64,000 nt of DNA, taken from contig NC_060108.1 of assembly GCF_021155765.1 (NCBI RefSeq), positions 12,559,425 through 12,623,424 of the forward strand. The letters are read 5' to 3'. The notes beneath the pieces were generated by a model. That model saw nothing but the letters and a program-made list of their open reading frames with translations, did no database searches and was not told the DNA's origin. Both the position numbers and the translations under genes were made by a program. Shown one piece after another: positions 27,301 through 50,982 of the stretch; position 1 is the first letter of the stretch; every line of letters begins with the position of its first letter. Source of the DNA: Diprion similis (lineage: Eukaryota; Arthropoda; Insecta; Hymenoptera; Diprionidae).

Positions 27301-30300
27301 TTTCATTAGGTAGTAAAATTACTCTGGAATTTTTTTTAATTCTCTAAGGGTTGATTGCGAGCTTCGTAATTATAGATTGTCCAATCGTTATGGGTTTATA
27401 TTACTTGGAATATTGATTTAGTAACTAACATTGCTAAATAACATTGTTCAATATAACTCGATACCGAGCTTTGAACAAAGTTATTAGGCTATTTATTGTA
27501 ACAAATGGAAGTGTAAATTGAAGTCACGAGGTAAAAAACACGATAAGACGTACGTCGCTTTAGAATGAGTTTTGACAAAAATACCATAAGATCAAGAAAG
27601 GAATATCTCGAATTTCCAAAAGATCAACTACCTACTTCACTCGTCAATTCATCATATATAAGCGCATCGGAGCTCGAACTTTATCTGAAATTCACGCTGT
27701 CGTAACAACGTGAAATTAGAAAATGTTGACATTTTTCTGGTTGTTCAGAATAGTCAAATCTCAAGCAGTTCGAATTATTACAAATCGAACAAGGGTCAAT
27801 AGATCCCGTAAGTCTAAAGTTGCGAGGTGGGCGTCGAGTCGAGCAATGGCTCCAATGGCAGCGCCTCGATTAATAGTTTGCTGATAATAGTATTTAAAAA
27901 AACAGTCTTATGTGTATTTAGTGCGATCTAAAAACACAAATACTCCGTTTATCGGTAAAGAATAGTATTTACGGAAGTAAAAGTAATAACAAAGGGATAC
28001 TGACGCCAAAAAGCATAAATTAAACGCTTGGATACGTTATTGCTGGTGCATTTGATTTTTTTATTTGTTTTAAATATTTTTGACTGTCACGGGGTCGTCA
28101 TTATTATGTATATATATTTATACATACTTTCAACACTTAATCTTGTAAAATTGCTAATTATTGCTTGTTCACGAATTTCATCATGCATTATAGGTATACT
28201 TATTACTTAACAGTTTATACATACACGTAATACAGTATGTATATGTGTTTAAAATAATAATACTCATAATCTGTGACCCACGAATCAGATTCAGAATTAT
28301 AATGCAATCTAATAATATTTATGTTAAATCATAAATATACAAAGTGCAGGAAAGTTGATAAATTTTAATCCTAACTTGTACATGTATACTAAAAGGCTTA
28401 ATCATACATAGTTTGCCGTTATTTATTTATAATACTTTGGTTTGCATTTTATCCATCTCTGCAGTGATCTTGGTTATTCATATACCTATACAATTTTAAT
28501 ACGACATGAATATTTTTTTGCTACAGTCACTTTTTTCGCATCAATTTTAATATAGTTTAAAATTGTATACAAAGCTTATCGACACGTCAGTGCTTCTTTT
28601 TTCATATTATTAAAATCAAGATTATTACTATCTTTTTAGATTTATTGCACGTTAAATACACGTGTTTGTATAAAATTTTTTTGGAAAAAAGTGTATCTCA
28701 AAAATTGGAAGACGGCGTAAATTTTGTTTATTCAGGCGTTAATTATTTTATACGTATGTATATCCATCATAAATTGTTTATATTGCAATTATAATTAATG
28801 TACAATAAATAGCAAAATTTTTTTATTCTAAATTTTTTTTTTTTTTTTCTTTTATCCTATTTTAATTTTCAATTGCAGATATAGTGTATATTTATAATAA
28901 TATCACGATGAAAACTTGTATGAAAACATATGTACCAGTATGTCAGTTTCATCCGTCGTGTATTCATACGTGTCACTTATTGTTAATTGTAGTTACATTT
29001 AAAAACGTCGCTGCTACTACTACTACTATATCGAACAAGTTTCCTTATTTTTTATTTGAGATTCATTGCATTTAATTAAATGTGAATGATCATTATTACA
29101 ATAATGAGGATTATTGATGGTAATTATTGGCGTACGACATTAAATCAAAAAAAAGTATCATGAACAGGTGAAATCTGTGCAATTCATTATAAAAGTGCGT
29201 ATTGTGAACTTATAATAATATCAATGTGCGATGTGCGTGTGAAAGTGGTAATTCAATCTTCAATAAATTCGGTTGGACAATTATAATATCAAAAGTATAT
29301 CGCTATATTAGTAAGAAAAATATATATCTACTTCATATATGTCTTATTCGAGATTTACTCGATACTTATTGTTCAGGTAGAATGGTGAAAAGATGATGAA
29401 AATGATTTGAATGTCAGATAAATAATTCTCTAAATTTAATAGGAAGATCAGTACAGCAGTTACCATATTAATAGATGCTGAATCGTTTGAGCAAGTGATA
29501 CAATGTTAAGGAAAAATAAAAAATTGTTGGAGAGATTTCTTCAAGTCTTATACTTCTCTTATCTCGGTGAGGATAATTTTTATTCTAGCGAATCAGAAGT
29601 TATTATATAAAAACGTTGCCAAATAATCAAAGTCTCAGAAAAGTCTCAAATCTAAAACTTTTACCAGTTATGAGAGGGGAATAAAACTCGAAAAGAGCCG
29701 TGCGTCCGTAAAAATCTTTTTCAATTTGTTTGATTAATGAACATGGAAGCCGCTAAAAATAGTCAAACAAATTCCCTCACTATTTCTGATCAAATTATAA
29801 TTTTTCCCTGACTAAAGTCCGAACGAATAGTGCCAATTCGAGCATCTAACAAGTAAAGCTCCTAATCAATCAGTACTCAAAAATACGTTTATGATCCGTC
29901 TAAAAATCATGGAATAGAAACTGTTCTTAGAATTTTGCTTTTTCGTGAGAGCTGTGTTCTTTGTTTCTTAATACCGACGCAAGATTCCCTGACTTTTCCT
30001 CGACTTGCCGGACCATTTTTCAAATTCGCAGTAGGCGATATGCATTAAAAATCTATAAAACATTGCAGAAAATGAATTTCACAATTATTTTAAACAAAAG
30101 AAGTCACAAAGTATCTGAAAAATATGGAGCTAACAAAAGAAATTTTCATTGCAAAATCCCAATGTACAAGGCATTTTCATCAAGATATTTTCCATAGCTC
30201 AGAAGAGAAATAAGTAAAGAAACATTCCACCAAAAGTGAATTCTGTATTATTCAGAACCCACGTTTTTGCGTCTCAAATTTGTCAGAATCAGTCATTTTT

Positions 30301-30432
30301 GCAGCTGGCTAAAAATACTGCTCTAAAATTTGTCGCATCGATGAAGCGAAGAAGAATCCAAATTGGGCCGAGGTGCAATCGTCGGAATATAACAAAAATA
30401 AAATAAACAGCGCAATACTGTTTCATTAAATC

Positions 30433-39665
<9,233 letters not shown>

Positions 39666-42405
39666 ATGGGGTTTTGTTGTTTTTGTAAGAAAATAGAGAA
39701 AATACATTCGTCGTTGCATTTCTTCAAGTAAGTATACATATAATGAAAAAGAGAAAGAATGGTTTATTCACAAATTTTGCAATGTTTCGTTCAAACTTAC
39801 ACAACTAGATGAAATTTATTAAATTTTTAAATTTATTTATTTACTTACTGAAAAAAATAAGAAATAACAATAAACAAATAAAAACCAGAAAGATACGTAG
39901 ACCTGTGGGTACTATAATCAAAGTAAAACTGTTAAGTAAATAAAAAGAACTAATCTAAAAGTAGAAAAAGTTAAAAATTATGTACAAAAAAAACTAAAGG
40001 TCCGTTCATTTTTTGGCCGAGATTGATATGACAGTTATTTGTATGTTCGTACGCAGGTTTCCAAAGCAAAATTACAAGGAATGGATGAAAAATATGGGTC
40101 GAGAAGATTGGATACCAAAGAAGCATGATACCTTGTGCTCGGATCACTTTACCATTGATTCTTTTGACTACGGAGAATATCGGGTTCGATTAAGAAAAGG
40201 AGCTCTACCAACAATATTTGGACTGCTCGATAATGGCAAAAGTACTTATTACACATTTACAAAGAGTTTTCATCTTATTTCGAAGAGATAAGAAGTATCT
40301 ACAGTTGAAAAATTATTTCATTCATAGCTCATGGACTGTATCTAGTTGCCGATTAATGCAATTTCCTTCACTAAAAATGATTTTAGACCGTCATAAAGAA
40401 GCGGTCATTTCCCCGCAACAAATAACCAAGTGCAGAGACATCAACTTGGGTTTCGAATCAGACACAAGGACTTTGATGCCAATGGTATACACTGAGACAT
40501 CAGAGAGTCCTTCGTGCGCATTCTCTGGTTCTGATTGTGAGCAAAGCATTGGTATGATATATAATCAAATATGATATATCAAGACAAGAAGTGGTGTAGT
40601 GAATTCAAAAGTAGAATTGACAAGGTCTGCAATAGTTAAACTTTTATCGTTGGAATTCTAGCTTCGTAGAATGCACTATTTTCCAGAATCGCTACAAGTT
40701 ATCCACGTAACGTTATAATCTGTATATTTTGTAAATAGATGTTGCAATATTTGTTATAGATGTGAATGATACAGAAGACTCATATGGTAAGGATAAAATA
40801 CTGCCAACTTCGTTGATTGAAGTGGTAACGTTGCATACTGCATCTGCAATACAGGCTACACAAAGTCGAACATGTAGGAGTCGATCGGTTGAGCATGATC
40901 ATCATTACGTTGACACGCCTGAGACATTGAGAAAAAAACTAAATGCTGCTCGTTTACGCATATCAAAGTTCCAGTCTGAACGAAAATGTATGGTGCAACA
41001 GGTGAAAAGGTTGAAGGTAGCTATCAAATCAATGAAGTCTGTGATTGAAGCCTTGCAGGGAAAGAAAATGGCCTCTGAAACAGGTTTGTACAGTCTGTCA
41101 GTTTGGGAGTCGAAACAGCTGAAATGTTCACTCGTATGATTGAAAATAAAATTGAAAAAAAAAAAAAACCTATGCCGACAAAAGTACCTACCTGAGCTCC
41201 GAAGCTTCGCTTTAACCGTCCACTTTTACTCTCCAAATGCATATAATTACGTTCGTGAAACTTTTAATTCTGCACTCTCCCGCTCATCTGTACTGCGATC
41301 CTGGTATGGTAGTGTCAATGCAGAACCTGGCTTTTCGGTGGAGTATTTCAAAACTCTAGGACAAAAAGTAGAGCCGATCAAATCTAGTCATAAACGATTA
41401 ATTTGTACTTTGATGTACGATGATATGGGAATTAAAAAGGGGTGCCAAAAAAGTCAGAATAGTATTGGTCGTGGACATGTGAACATTCGTGATGGTGCGA
41501 AGGATTGGGATGATTTATCCGTTGCCACTAAAGTTGGTGGTTTACTTTTTGTTCCATTAGAACAGAGTTAGAAACTCCTTGGATATTTCATCACAGAAGG
41601 CTTAGGTGCAGACAGTCTACAATATCTGTTTTTGGACGCTATTTCTTAGGGCTTAAAAGTTTGCTGAGATTCGACAATGAGCAGATTTGGCAGACTGGAA
41701 TTCTGGGAGTTATAGATTATTTGGCTGGCACATTAGAAGAATGCTCAAGTTGTTAAATCTTCATGTAAAACCGGGTTTGTAGGGTTCTACACTACAGTTG
41801 TGGCAATCGAATTCAATTCGAATGTATGAGAAGTACATTAAACCAGAAGTTGCTCCATTGCGTTTTTTTTTTTGAGGCATAACGAGTAGGGGTGGATGAT
41901 GTCCAAACCCTACAGCTGCTCAGTTTGTTTCCGCTTTCAAGCATCTTCTGATTTGTCATGACTCTATAAAAAGGCTGACGATTGTAGAATTTGCAAAAAA
42001 TATAATCTTGATCGATCATCAACGCCATCAAGTATGGATATACAAATTCAAGAATTCCTTCATTTCGCATGGTGCTTACCCAGTTCAATCACTGAATTTT
42101 CACAACAAACCATTGACTATATAGCTGGCTTTGCAATCCAATCCATGCATTCACACATTAAATATGATGAATGTCTACATGCTTGTAATACTGCATATTC
42201 AACACCTGATCCTCAAAACCTCTGCAATGTTGTAACTTCAATAATCCCCAAGACACGCTGGGGATTGGCCATACCATCACTTAGTGTGGTGACAATTTGT
42301 CGTAATCTAAAGAAACTGTTCCGTAAAGCGTACAAATGCGATCTGGGTAAGCCACGACCGAAGAAAAATTTTCTGGCAATGCTTTGTTTGGCAACGGAAA
42401 AGTAG
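39666..42405 (+). pseudogene. THAP9 / P-element-type transposase, degenerate
   Basis: Exon 1 (39666-39727, MGFCCFCKK...SSLHFF) ends at AA|GTAAGT and joins in phase to 40057 (K FPKQNYKEWMKNMGRED). Together they make a THAP zinc finger: C-x2-C at the start, then LCSDHF and ALPTIF. Further in-phase pieces lie at about 40388-40553 and 40760-41080; the latter holds DHHYVDTPETLRKKL and a coiled coil. The catalytic core follows (LRSFALTVHFYSPNAYNYV, 41195-41571), then IDYIAGFAIQSMHSH near the C-terminus (42034-42405). The frame is broken around the A14 run at 41156-41169, by a TAG at 41569, by a stop after FLDAIS (41648), and by shifts between 41650 and 42030. It was a P-element-superfamily transposon or a host THAP9-like gene and is now inactive as a full-length transposase. 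An intact THAP-plus-coiled-coil product from the 5' exons is conceivable. Confidence 0.85.
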
Positions 42406-44446
42406 TTACTTTCTTCAAAGACAAAATTGTTTACTGAATTTGACTCCTCCCACGCAGCACTAGCCAACAATCTTCAGTGTACAGTACAGTGTGGTGTAGA
42501 AATTGAATGAGGGTTGATTTGAATAATGTCTAAATTTTTACTGCGATGACTTTTACAGAGGTGTAAGTAATATTACTACTATTAATATTTTCTAGATAAT
42601 TGATTTAATTACAAATACAGATCATGTGTGTACATACAATTACAGTGGATTTACAAAAATCAAGTTTACTGTAAGATTTATTTGACTGGTTGTCACAAAT
42701 GTAAAGGTATAAAAACAAATCTTATTTTTTAAACTTCTGATTTTGAATGAGCGCCTGTTCTTTTTATAATTTCACTAATTCCTGTCCTTTTCAATGCGAT
42801 GGTAACGGAATTTTGTATCCCTTACTGTTTGTTGATTGATAAATTTAGTTATGTTAATAATAATGCTGTGTATTGCCGTTTTCTTGTAAGGCTATTGACA
42901 AGCTAGAACTTTTTAATGATCGATGAAAAGTTAGCTAAAGTCAGTAGTCGGCCAAAATAGTTAACCGGTTCGCGAGCTTAGACAGCCAAAAATAGCTAAT
43001 CAGCTAATTTTAACAAGTCATACCTAAAAATGCAAAAAATCAACAAGGAAATGAATTTATCAGCTTCTGGATTTGAACTTCTAAGTAAAAAATATCACAT
43101 AAATAGACGTTTCTCACTTACAATTGGAGAAGTTTTTAAGCGAATCAAATTTTAATATTACTGAATAATATACTAACTACAGTTGAGAAATGATACGTAT
43201 TAAATTATTCGAAAATATGCGGAGCTTCGTAAGTGTCTTTGAAAAGTTAGCCCAAACAAGTATTAGAAATTGACGGACGTTAATTTTTATTCTTAGCTTA
43301 GCTGATTTTTATTGTTTAATCAACTTTGTAGGCATCTTGGAGAATTGGATGACAATAACTCTGTAAAGTGAATATAATAACACTTATTCCAGCTGCAAGT
43401 TCGAATCTGAAAGGTAAAAAATTCATTTACTTATTGATTTTATATATTTTTAGGTTTAGCCGCATAAAGTTAGCCGATTAGCTAATTTTGGCCAGCTAAC
43501 TACTTTGGCTGGCTAATCGTTTTAGCTAGCCTACTTTCAGCTAATTAGCCCAGTTTTCGTAATCCTAATTTTGTTCCCGAGGTGCATGCATTCAAACTTT
43601 CCCACGCCGTACCACGTGACTGTTGATTTCGGCTCTCAATGCCCATTTGCCGGTTTTCCGTAGGCATTGATTACAAATATACGAAGATAGTCAAGCTGAA
43701 TAAGATATATGCAATGTAGAAATCAGTGGGTATGAAGCGCACAGATAATTGCTGATCTCTGCAGCATGCCGTTTGATTCGTAAAATGATTGCGTTGAATT
43801 TATTTTAGAAAACAAGCTACAGACACAACACTTGAACTTTCTTTTTTCTTGAGTCTGGAGTTGGAGTTGACGAAGGTTGGATAGCAATTTTTTGAAGAAT
43901 GATTTATCCTACAACAAAGTGGATATGAACCGCGGTATTTCTGTTTATTCTAGTTAGTCGATCAAACATCCGTGAGAGTACACAGTGTAATTCTGAGTCC
44001 TAAAACACTCTTGAGATACCCAATCTAAAAGTGGAAGTGAGCTTCATTGTTCATGGCGTGAAAAGATCGCCAATATTGCAATTGGCCAACATGGCGTAGA
44101 CGAAATTCCATAGCGCCATCAATTGCTAGCCAGCACATAAAAAAATCGCGTTACATCATATCTGCATCAAGATTACTTTGCAAACAATATTACCGAATCA
44201 AATAGGAATATTTATCTTCACTAATTAACGTACAAATCATATTTAATCTAGCATTAAAAAAAAATCATGTTCCCAACTAATGCAAGTTTTTGACGTATCG
44301 GAGACGCGGCGAATTGTACATAAACGAAACATAACCAAACATATGTAGGATACACACGCATATACGACATTTTATTATCGTCGCCAATTTTTCGCATTCA
44401 ATCAGCAACTCTCCGCGCCCCATAATCTTGTCAATCTGCATTTACA
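42406..44446. other. Transposon-rich spacer and symplekin upstream region
   Basis: After the P-element relic the sequence holds a GCTAA-rich element (42921-43551). The last few hundred bases before the symplekin ATG probably contain its promoter. A YY1-like CAACATGGCG at about 44088 is the only suggestive motif. No coding sequence is supported. Confidence 0.5.
42921..43551. mobile_element. MITE-like element with GCTAA-rich inverted ends
   Basis: The left end (about 42921-43014) and the reverse complement of the right end (about 43464-43551) align over roughly 85 bases with gaps. Shared blocks are GTTAGCTAAA / GCTAGCTAAAA, GGCCAAAATAGTTA / AGCCAAAGTAGTTA and AGCTAATCAGCTAATTTTA / AGCTAATCGGCTAACTTTA. 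The ends carry many degenerate GCTAA or TTAGC words, which resembles the subterminal repeats of hAT-type MITEs. No transposase or clear target duplication is seen. Confidence 0.5.
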
Positions 44447-47400
44447 ATGGACCCACGCTTACACAGAAGGCAAGAGCCGGAAAAAAAGGGCTCGAGCGAC
44501 TTGGTCAGTGACATAACCTAAATTTTGACACGATACAAGTAAACAAAAAAAAAAAAAGAAAGAAAAAGAAACTAGAAAACAAGACAAATTTCTTAGTTCT
44601 TCGAAGTTTGATCACTCGCTTATTTATCAGTTTAATAGTACGTCTAGTATTTACATCTGATTCTTCGATTACCTCGAAACGCGAGGCTTCTTCTTTCCTC
44701 TCGAGGTGTTTGAAGGAAATCAAGGAAACAAATATAAATACCGAACGTATTTTAAATAGTCTATTCATGAATGATTTCTGAAATTTATTCAAATGGTTCC
44801 TGAAATGACCATGTGAAAAAACATGTAAAACAATCATAAGAACAATGGAATAATATGTACTAATTAGTAATTACTCCAATCTTGCAGGTCGTAGAATGGC
44901 TTAATGATGCTTCTATGAGCACAAGCGAATCGGTAAAATTAACAAATTTGGCTAAAGTCAACGAGTTCTTGATACATAAGGAACCCAAATTGCTGGATTT
45001 ATACTTGGACGAAACGTTGCAATTCTCTCTAGATAGGAGTAGCGAAGTTAGAAAACTTATCGCAGGATTTTTGGAAGAAGCTGGGTATTTGTATTTCACC
45101 TTCTATTTTCATTCATAACTCCGGTTTTTAGTATGTTAGAGCTTTCAAACTCTCTATTGGAATACTCAAGGATGCTATCAGAAAATTATGAAAATGATAG
45201 ATTAGTGCTTTTATGGAAAAGATAAGAGCACTAGTACCAGATATTACAATAGATTGGTCCTTACAATTATCCTTTGCTCATTAATCATGCATTGATTATT
45301 ATCTTTACATGAAGAAGCCTAGAATTCACAATTATAGCTTCAACTTTTGTTACTGTTGTCTTAAACTGGTTGTGATATATACAATTGAATTTGCAGAAAT
45401 ATTATTTTATCTTGCTTTGACAATTTTAGGTGCAAACAGCCTGACTTGATTCCTCGACTAGTCCAAACACTCGCAAGATTAGTTGGAGATGATGCATCAG
45501 CTGTAATCAAGCGGGCACTTAGAGCAGCGGGAAGAATTCTCAGGGCGACATTGAAATGGATATCAAGTGTTGCGATTATCACAACAGACATGGAGCTCGC
45601 TTGGACTCAACTGAGCAATCTCAAGGTTGAGATAATAAATATGATCGACAGTGACAATGACGGGTAAACAGAAACAAAAAGTTTTTCTAATTTATTTTGA
45701 ATATCTTATGTACACTACATGCTGCAGTGCAATACCTACTCATAAAAATGATAAAACATGAAGCCATTAAGTATTCTGTTTTTTTAGTATTCTGTTTTTT
45801 CCTTCGTTATTTTACCCAGATTATTTTGTTTACAGAATCAGAACCCAGGCAGTAAAGTTCCTGGAAGGAGTTGTTTTACTGCAAACATATCCAGATCCTG
45901 ATGCCCCGAAAAAGCCTGACGATTTCTCCTTGGAAGATATTCCATTAACACTAAAAATAGCTCGGAGAAGAAAACTGGAGGAAGAGGCAAACCATGTTAT
46001 GGATTTGTTGATCAAATTCCACGGTTCTCCGCATGTTAGCAGCGTCAATTTGATGACTTGTATGGGGTCCTTAGCATTGATTGCTAAAACTAGGCCTCAG
46101 TTTATGCGTCAAGTAATTCAAGGTAGGTATTTTTTCAATATATTTCAAGTTTTCTATTCTCACTATTGGCTGCAGAGTTTGAAAATTCGAGAATCATTAC
46201 CAAAGTTATTAGCACCTTAGGAATTTCTATATTAAAACTTTGCAACAACCTGTGCGCTTGAAAATGGTTGAGAATGATATTTAACAGATGAATAATTTTT
46301 GGTACCTAGCCTTACAACTCCTACAGCATGATCTGCCACCAACACTGTCCGATTCACAAGTAACGAGTGTCCAGAAACAACTTAAGCTCACGCTGTTGGG
46401 ATTACTAAAACACCCTGCAAGCATAGAGTTCGCTGCAACAATGGCAAGACAATTGAACCAGCTCGGGGCAAGAGAGCAAGAAATTATGAAGGCCTATCCA
46501 AAAGTCGAGGATATTCGTAAAATGAAGAAACGGCAGCAGGTAATCGCAATTTAAACTAAGCATCATCTTGCATAAGAGTATTCTGTTTATGAAGAATTGA
46601 ATTAAATTTTTCAAACTTGTAGGAAACAGCGGCAGCGTCTGCGGCCAAACGTGCGAAATTGGAGGCTGCGATTGCAATTGAAGAGCCTGAGCAGCAGCCG
46701 ATGGAAATCGAACCTGTGAAACCTCCTGAATTGATTGAGCTTTCTGAGAATTTTATCGGTGACCGTCTAAGTGTGGAAATTGCCACGGAACTAGTTATGG
46801 ATAGTATGGTATGTTGGAATAAATTGAATAAATTTTCTGCCGTCTGAAGCAAATAAAAATTATTTTTAAGAAATTTTGATAATATTCATTGTATAAGCTT
46901 GTACAACCTATCTATTTTATGCCAAAAAATAATTCTATGCAATTCGCAGGCTTGGGTGCCAGATATAATGACGACAGTGTTCCAACGAGAATATCAGCCA
47001 ACGTCTACAACCGATATAAACGTGCAACGTCAAACTATCGCCAGGTTACTAGCCGCACAGATAAAGCAAGCTAAGGCCAAAAGGGTTAAAAGGGAAACGA
47101 AAGAGGAAGATGCAGTGATGGAAGACTTAATAAAAAATCCAACAATCACTGTAGCCGAGGCAAAACGTGAAAGAAAACGAGAAAAGGACAGGGAGAAAGA
47201 GAAAGAAGCGAAGGCTTCATTGGAGGCGCACGAAAAGTCGCTTAAAATGGCAAAAAATCGTTTAAAAACGCTGAAGCTATCTGAAATTACAAAGCCTCTT
47301 CAAAGAGAGGCTAAAGAAAAAATGCTCCTAATGGCTGTAGGCAGAATTCTCGGAGCTGAAAGGATCGCAGTACTCGGTGGAGTGGCACCAGTCAGGTAAA

Positions 47401-50381
47401 TAATGAACGAATAGAAATTAAATTCGGTTTTGGAAAAAGTGTTGAAAAATGCGTTTTGAAAAAATATGCAAACCAATTAAAGATATTGTTCATGAATTTT
47501 GGCGTTTCAGGTCCAAGATATTGACAACCCTAGCTGCTACATTCAACCCATATATAAGGGAAGCTGTACTCCGCTACATAACTGAAGACATGAGGTCACG
47601 GCTTGATTTGGCACTCGGCTGGCTCTACGAGGAGTACGCTTTGCTTCAGGGATTCCAAAGGCGTACGACTCTGACGAGTAAACCGCAGGAAGCTCCTCAT
47701 CAAGCCTACAACTTTTTACTCTGCACTTTAGTTTCTGCAATCGACTTGGTACCAGGGAAAGATCGAGATGTGTTGTTGTCCCGGTAATTAATGCAGAAAA
47801 CTGCAAAGAACTCTTTTCGTCGAGTATTACGACCAATTCTCTTTATTGTGTTTGTCTTAGGTTGTATCTGGAAGCTCCTCTAATCACAGAAGACGCTGTG
47901 GAAGCTTTAAAACTGGTCTCATCTGATGAAACGAGAGGGCTCGCACCTTTGGAATTACTTAAGGAAATGGTTATTCGGAGACCGACAAAGCAGCTAGTAT
48001 TTTTGAACGTATTACTGTGTCATACAGGACATGAAAATAACACTGTGAGTCAATAATTTCTTTGCAATTTGAGAAGAAAGAATTTATCTTGTTCAGAAAA
48101 TCTCCATTACCTGGTGCAATGATATTTCCAGATTCGTGAAGCAGCGATAGAGTTTGTTGTTCAATTGTACGGCCGACCAGAGCTGGGCAAGTTGATAGAA
48201 GAATATGCGGTACTGTATTTAGGTTTCCTGCGACTACCGAATCCACCTGAAATTGTATTCGGACAGGACAGAGGAAGACCGCAAATCGACGATCAGTGGA
48301 GCGAGTCAACCACTCGAGCTTGTTTGGGATTGTATCTAGCATTACTGTCTGAACACCAGGATCTTATTCACGAGTAAGTGTTATCGCGTCTTCGTCACTT
48401 GGATCTCAATAAAAATGTCCTCATCACCTGAACCAAACATGAACTTTTGTCCAAAGGCTTGCCAGGGTTTATACCTCAATGGGAGCTGACGTTAAGCGTA
48501 TTATCCTACGCCTGGTTGAAGGACCAGTGAGACTCTTGGGAATGAGTAGTCCGCAGCTCTTGTCCCTTGTTGAAAACTGTCCAAAAGGGGCGGAAACCCT
48601 GGTTACACGAGTTATTCACATCCTTACGGAAAAATGTAAGTACTACTGCTTCAGAGATGATCTAAGGCTTACTTATTGATTTATTTACGTCATTACAGCC
48701 GCGCCTAGTGCAGAATTGGTCGCCAAAGTACGTGAACTGTATCAAACAAGAGTGTCCGATGTTAGATTTTTGATACCTGTTCTTAACGGCTTGACCAAGA
48801 AAGAAGTTATCGCCGCTCTTCCCAAACTTATTAAGTTGAATCCGATTGTCGTGAAGGAGGTGAATAATTTTACAGATAATTATTGTGAAAAAAATTGTTT
48901 TCAGTGATGAGGTGTTTTAGTCACTTGACAGCACAGAAACAAGTAGCATTATTGATGTAAATATTAGTTGTGCAAATTTGACACATCTTCATCAGCCGTT
49001 AATGAAGTTTATAATTACTATTTCAGGTATTCAACAGACTCCTTGGAACCCATAATAATGACAGTGGTATACCACATATGTCGCCAATAACTCCGGCGGA
49101 ACTTCTCATCGCTTTGCATACCATAGATACAAGCAAAGCAGAATTGAAAACAGTCATAAAAGGTATGAATTCATTGATTTCGAAACGTTATTTTTTTTTT
49201 TAATAACTATCCAATAAGAAAACAACGAATGTGAATTTCTTCATTTGAAACTAATTTGGCGGGCGTCTTGGTTGAATTTTGAGAAATTTGAAAATACGGA
49301 CATTAAGGAAATAGACAATTATGGTCCTTTTAACAAATCACTACTTACATTCTTGTGACAAAATATAATTTACGTCTGAAATTCTGAAATTACAGCAACA
49401 TCTTTATGCTTTGCTGAGAAACAAGTCTATACACAAGAAACGGTGGCAGTAGTGATGCAGCATCTTATGGAAATGACGCCCCTGCCGACGCTTCTGATGC
49501 GAACAGTCATTCAAAGTCTAGCTTTGTACCCCAGACTGAGCGGATTTGTGATGAACATTTTACAACGATTAATTTTGAAACAGGTACAATGAAACTTGGA
49601 CGATTATTTTAAAATTACTTTGTTTATTCAATCTCTCTTAGAACTAAAACCTCGCTTGTTTTTTATTCATTTCTTTTTTTTCTCTTGTTGTCAAATAGGT
49701 TTGGAAACAGCACAAGGTTTGGGAAGGGTTTGTGAAGTGCTGCGAGCGAACTCAGCCCCAGAGTTTTTCAGTTATCTTACAATTACCGCCTGCCCAATTG
49801 GCAGAGGCATTAAAAATGTCTCCGGGATTGAAGGCACCTCTACTCGCACACGTTGAATCGTTTGCCGAGAATCAGGTAAATTTTTTTTCTTCTATTTATT
49901 CTATTCTTTCGTGTAAAATAAGTACTTATGTTTCGTTTCTTTTTATACTTCTAGAAAGCTCACATTCCACAGTCTATAATGGATGTGATCCAGGGAAAAA
50001 TGTTGCCTGTAGTTGCCGATGAATTTGACATTGTAAGTATGAATAATTATGAAACACGAATTATTCTCTATATCTACTGGAAGCTCAGATTCCGGATACT
50101 AAGGAATAATGAAAATAAGAAACTTACTTTGTTCCTCTATAAAATTTTTTTTATAATATGCTTTTGTCAAATTCATGAGCTTTGCGCAGTTGTGAGGTAT
50201 AAATCAGCCATTGCTGACAGAGAAAGCTCATATTTCGATGTGTAATTTAAACACACAACTTTGAGAAAGCAATCATGTTTTTAATTTTTATCAGGCTCCT
50301 CCCGGTGAATACCCCTTAGAACTCAAATCAGAGCCCATGGACACCGACCCTTCGGAACCAGCCCCACCTGGACTGGATTAG
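44447..50381 (+). CDS. SYMPK: Symplekin, 17 coding exons
   Basis: Scaffold of the nuclear mRNA cleavage/polyadenylation and histone 3'-end machinery. Exons: 44447-44503, 44888-45084, 45430-45663, 45836-46122, 46310-46539, 46623-46808, 46950-47395, 47511-47783, 47861-48044, 48132-48373, 48457-48635, 48699-48859, 49027-49162, 49396-49583, 49699-49875, 49955-50032, 50295-50381. Every junction is GT..AG and in phase, giving 1,113 residues. The N-terminal HEAT repeats ([34 protein letters not shown]) bind the CPSF/Ssu72 side. A charged Lys/Glu-rich linker (exon 7) follows. The symplekin C-terminal domain (about 840-1050) has [33 protein letters not shown] and [10 protein letters not shown]. The C-terminal tail is much shorter than in vertebrates (1,274 residues in human). 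The start has no competing upstream ATG in frame. Confidence 0.97.
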
Positions 50382-50982
50382 TATAATTTTCCAACGGTAC
50401 GTTTTGACTGAAATGCAGTATGCAAAAAACTAAAGAAATCGATAATTTTAATAATTTCCGATTGCGGGAAAAAATATGCTCTACATAGGTAGGTAGGTAC
50501 GATCAATGAATTGTTTAAAATTAAACTAAAACTATCAGTTACTAAACGACTTTTGTTGATAAAATTGATTTCTTTACTCGAAACCGGATTCACCATATAT
50601 CTTGTCATTAGCTACATTCTGAACAATTTTTGAAACATCGATTTACTTTCCATCAACTTTGAGACTACAAAGTGAATATAGGTAAGCTTGAAGTTCACTT
50701 ACAGTGGCAATCATTTAAAAAATTCAAACAAGACTGGATGTTTTTCAACCGAAAATCTCCTTAATTACCTCTAGAAACAAAATTTAAAAATGGATTAAGA
50801 AGAGGCAAAGACCGAAATTTTATAAAAATTTTGAAATTCGAAAGAAAAGCTGATTCAAAATAACTTGACCGGGATTGTTTATTATTTGAGGCAAGTACTA
50901 GATGATTAATACTATTATCACTTAGTATGATAATGGTAAGTCTTACAAATACCAACAAAAAAAAACAGATTTTTTTCACATA
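50382..50982. other. Symplekin 3' untranslated region and spacer
   Basis: No coding sequence. It should hold the symplekin poly(A) site; none can be chosen with confidence. Confidence 0.5.

Larger units (their letters stand above)
21048..30432. other. AT-rich region between glutaminase and NKAIN
   Basis: Both flanking genes run leftward, so this stretch should hold the upstream promoters and first exons of glutaminase and the 3' untranslated region of NKAIN. GC-richer patches at 21360-21650, 25790-26000 and 27100-27260 are the best promoter candidates. The last contains a good plus-strand donor (GAGAC|GTAAGTATCC, 27136) but no linked exon. Apart from the candidate exon at 24237-24337, no coding sequence could be supported. 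Confidence 0.5.
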
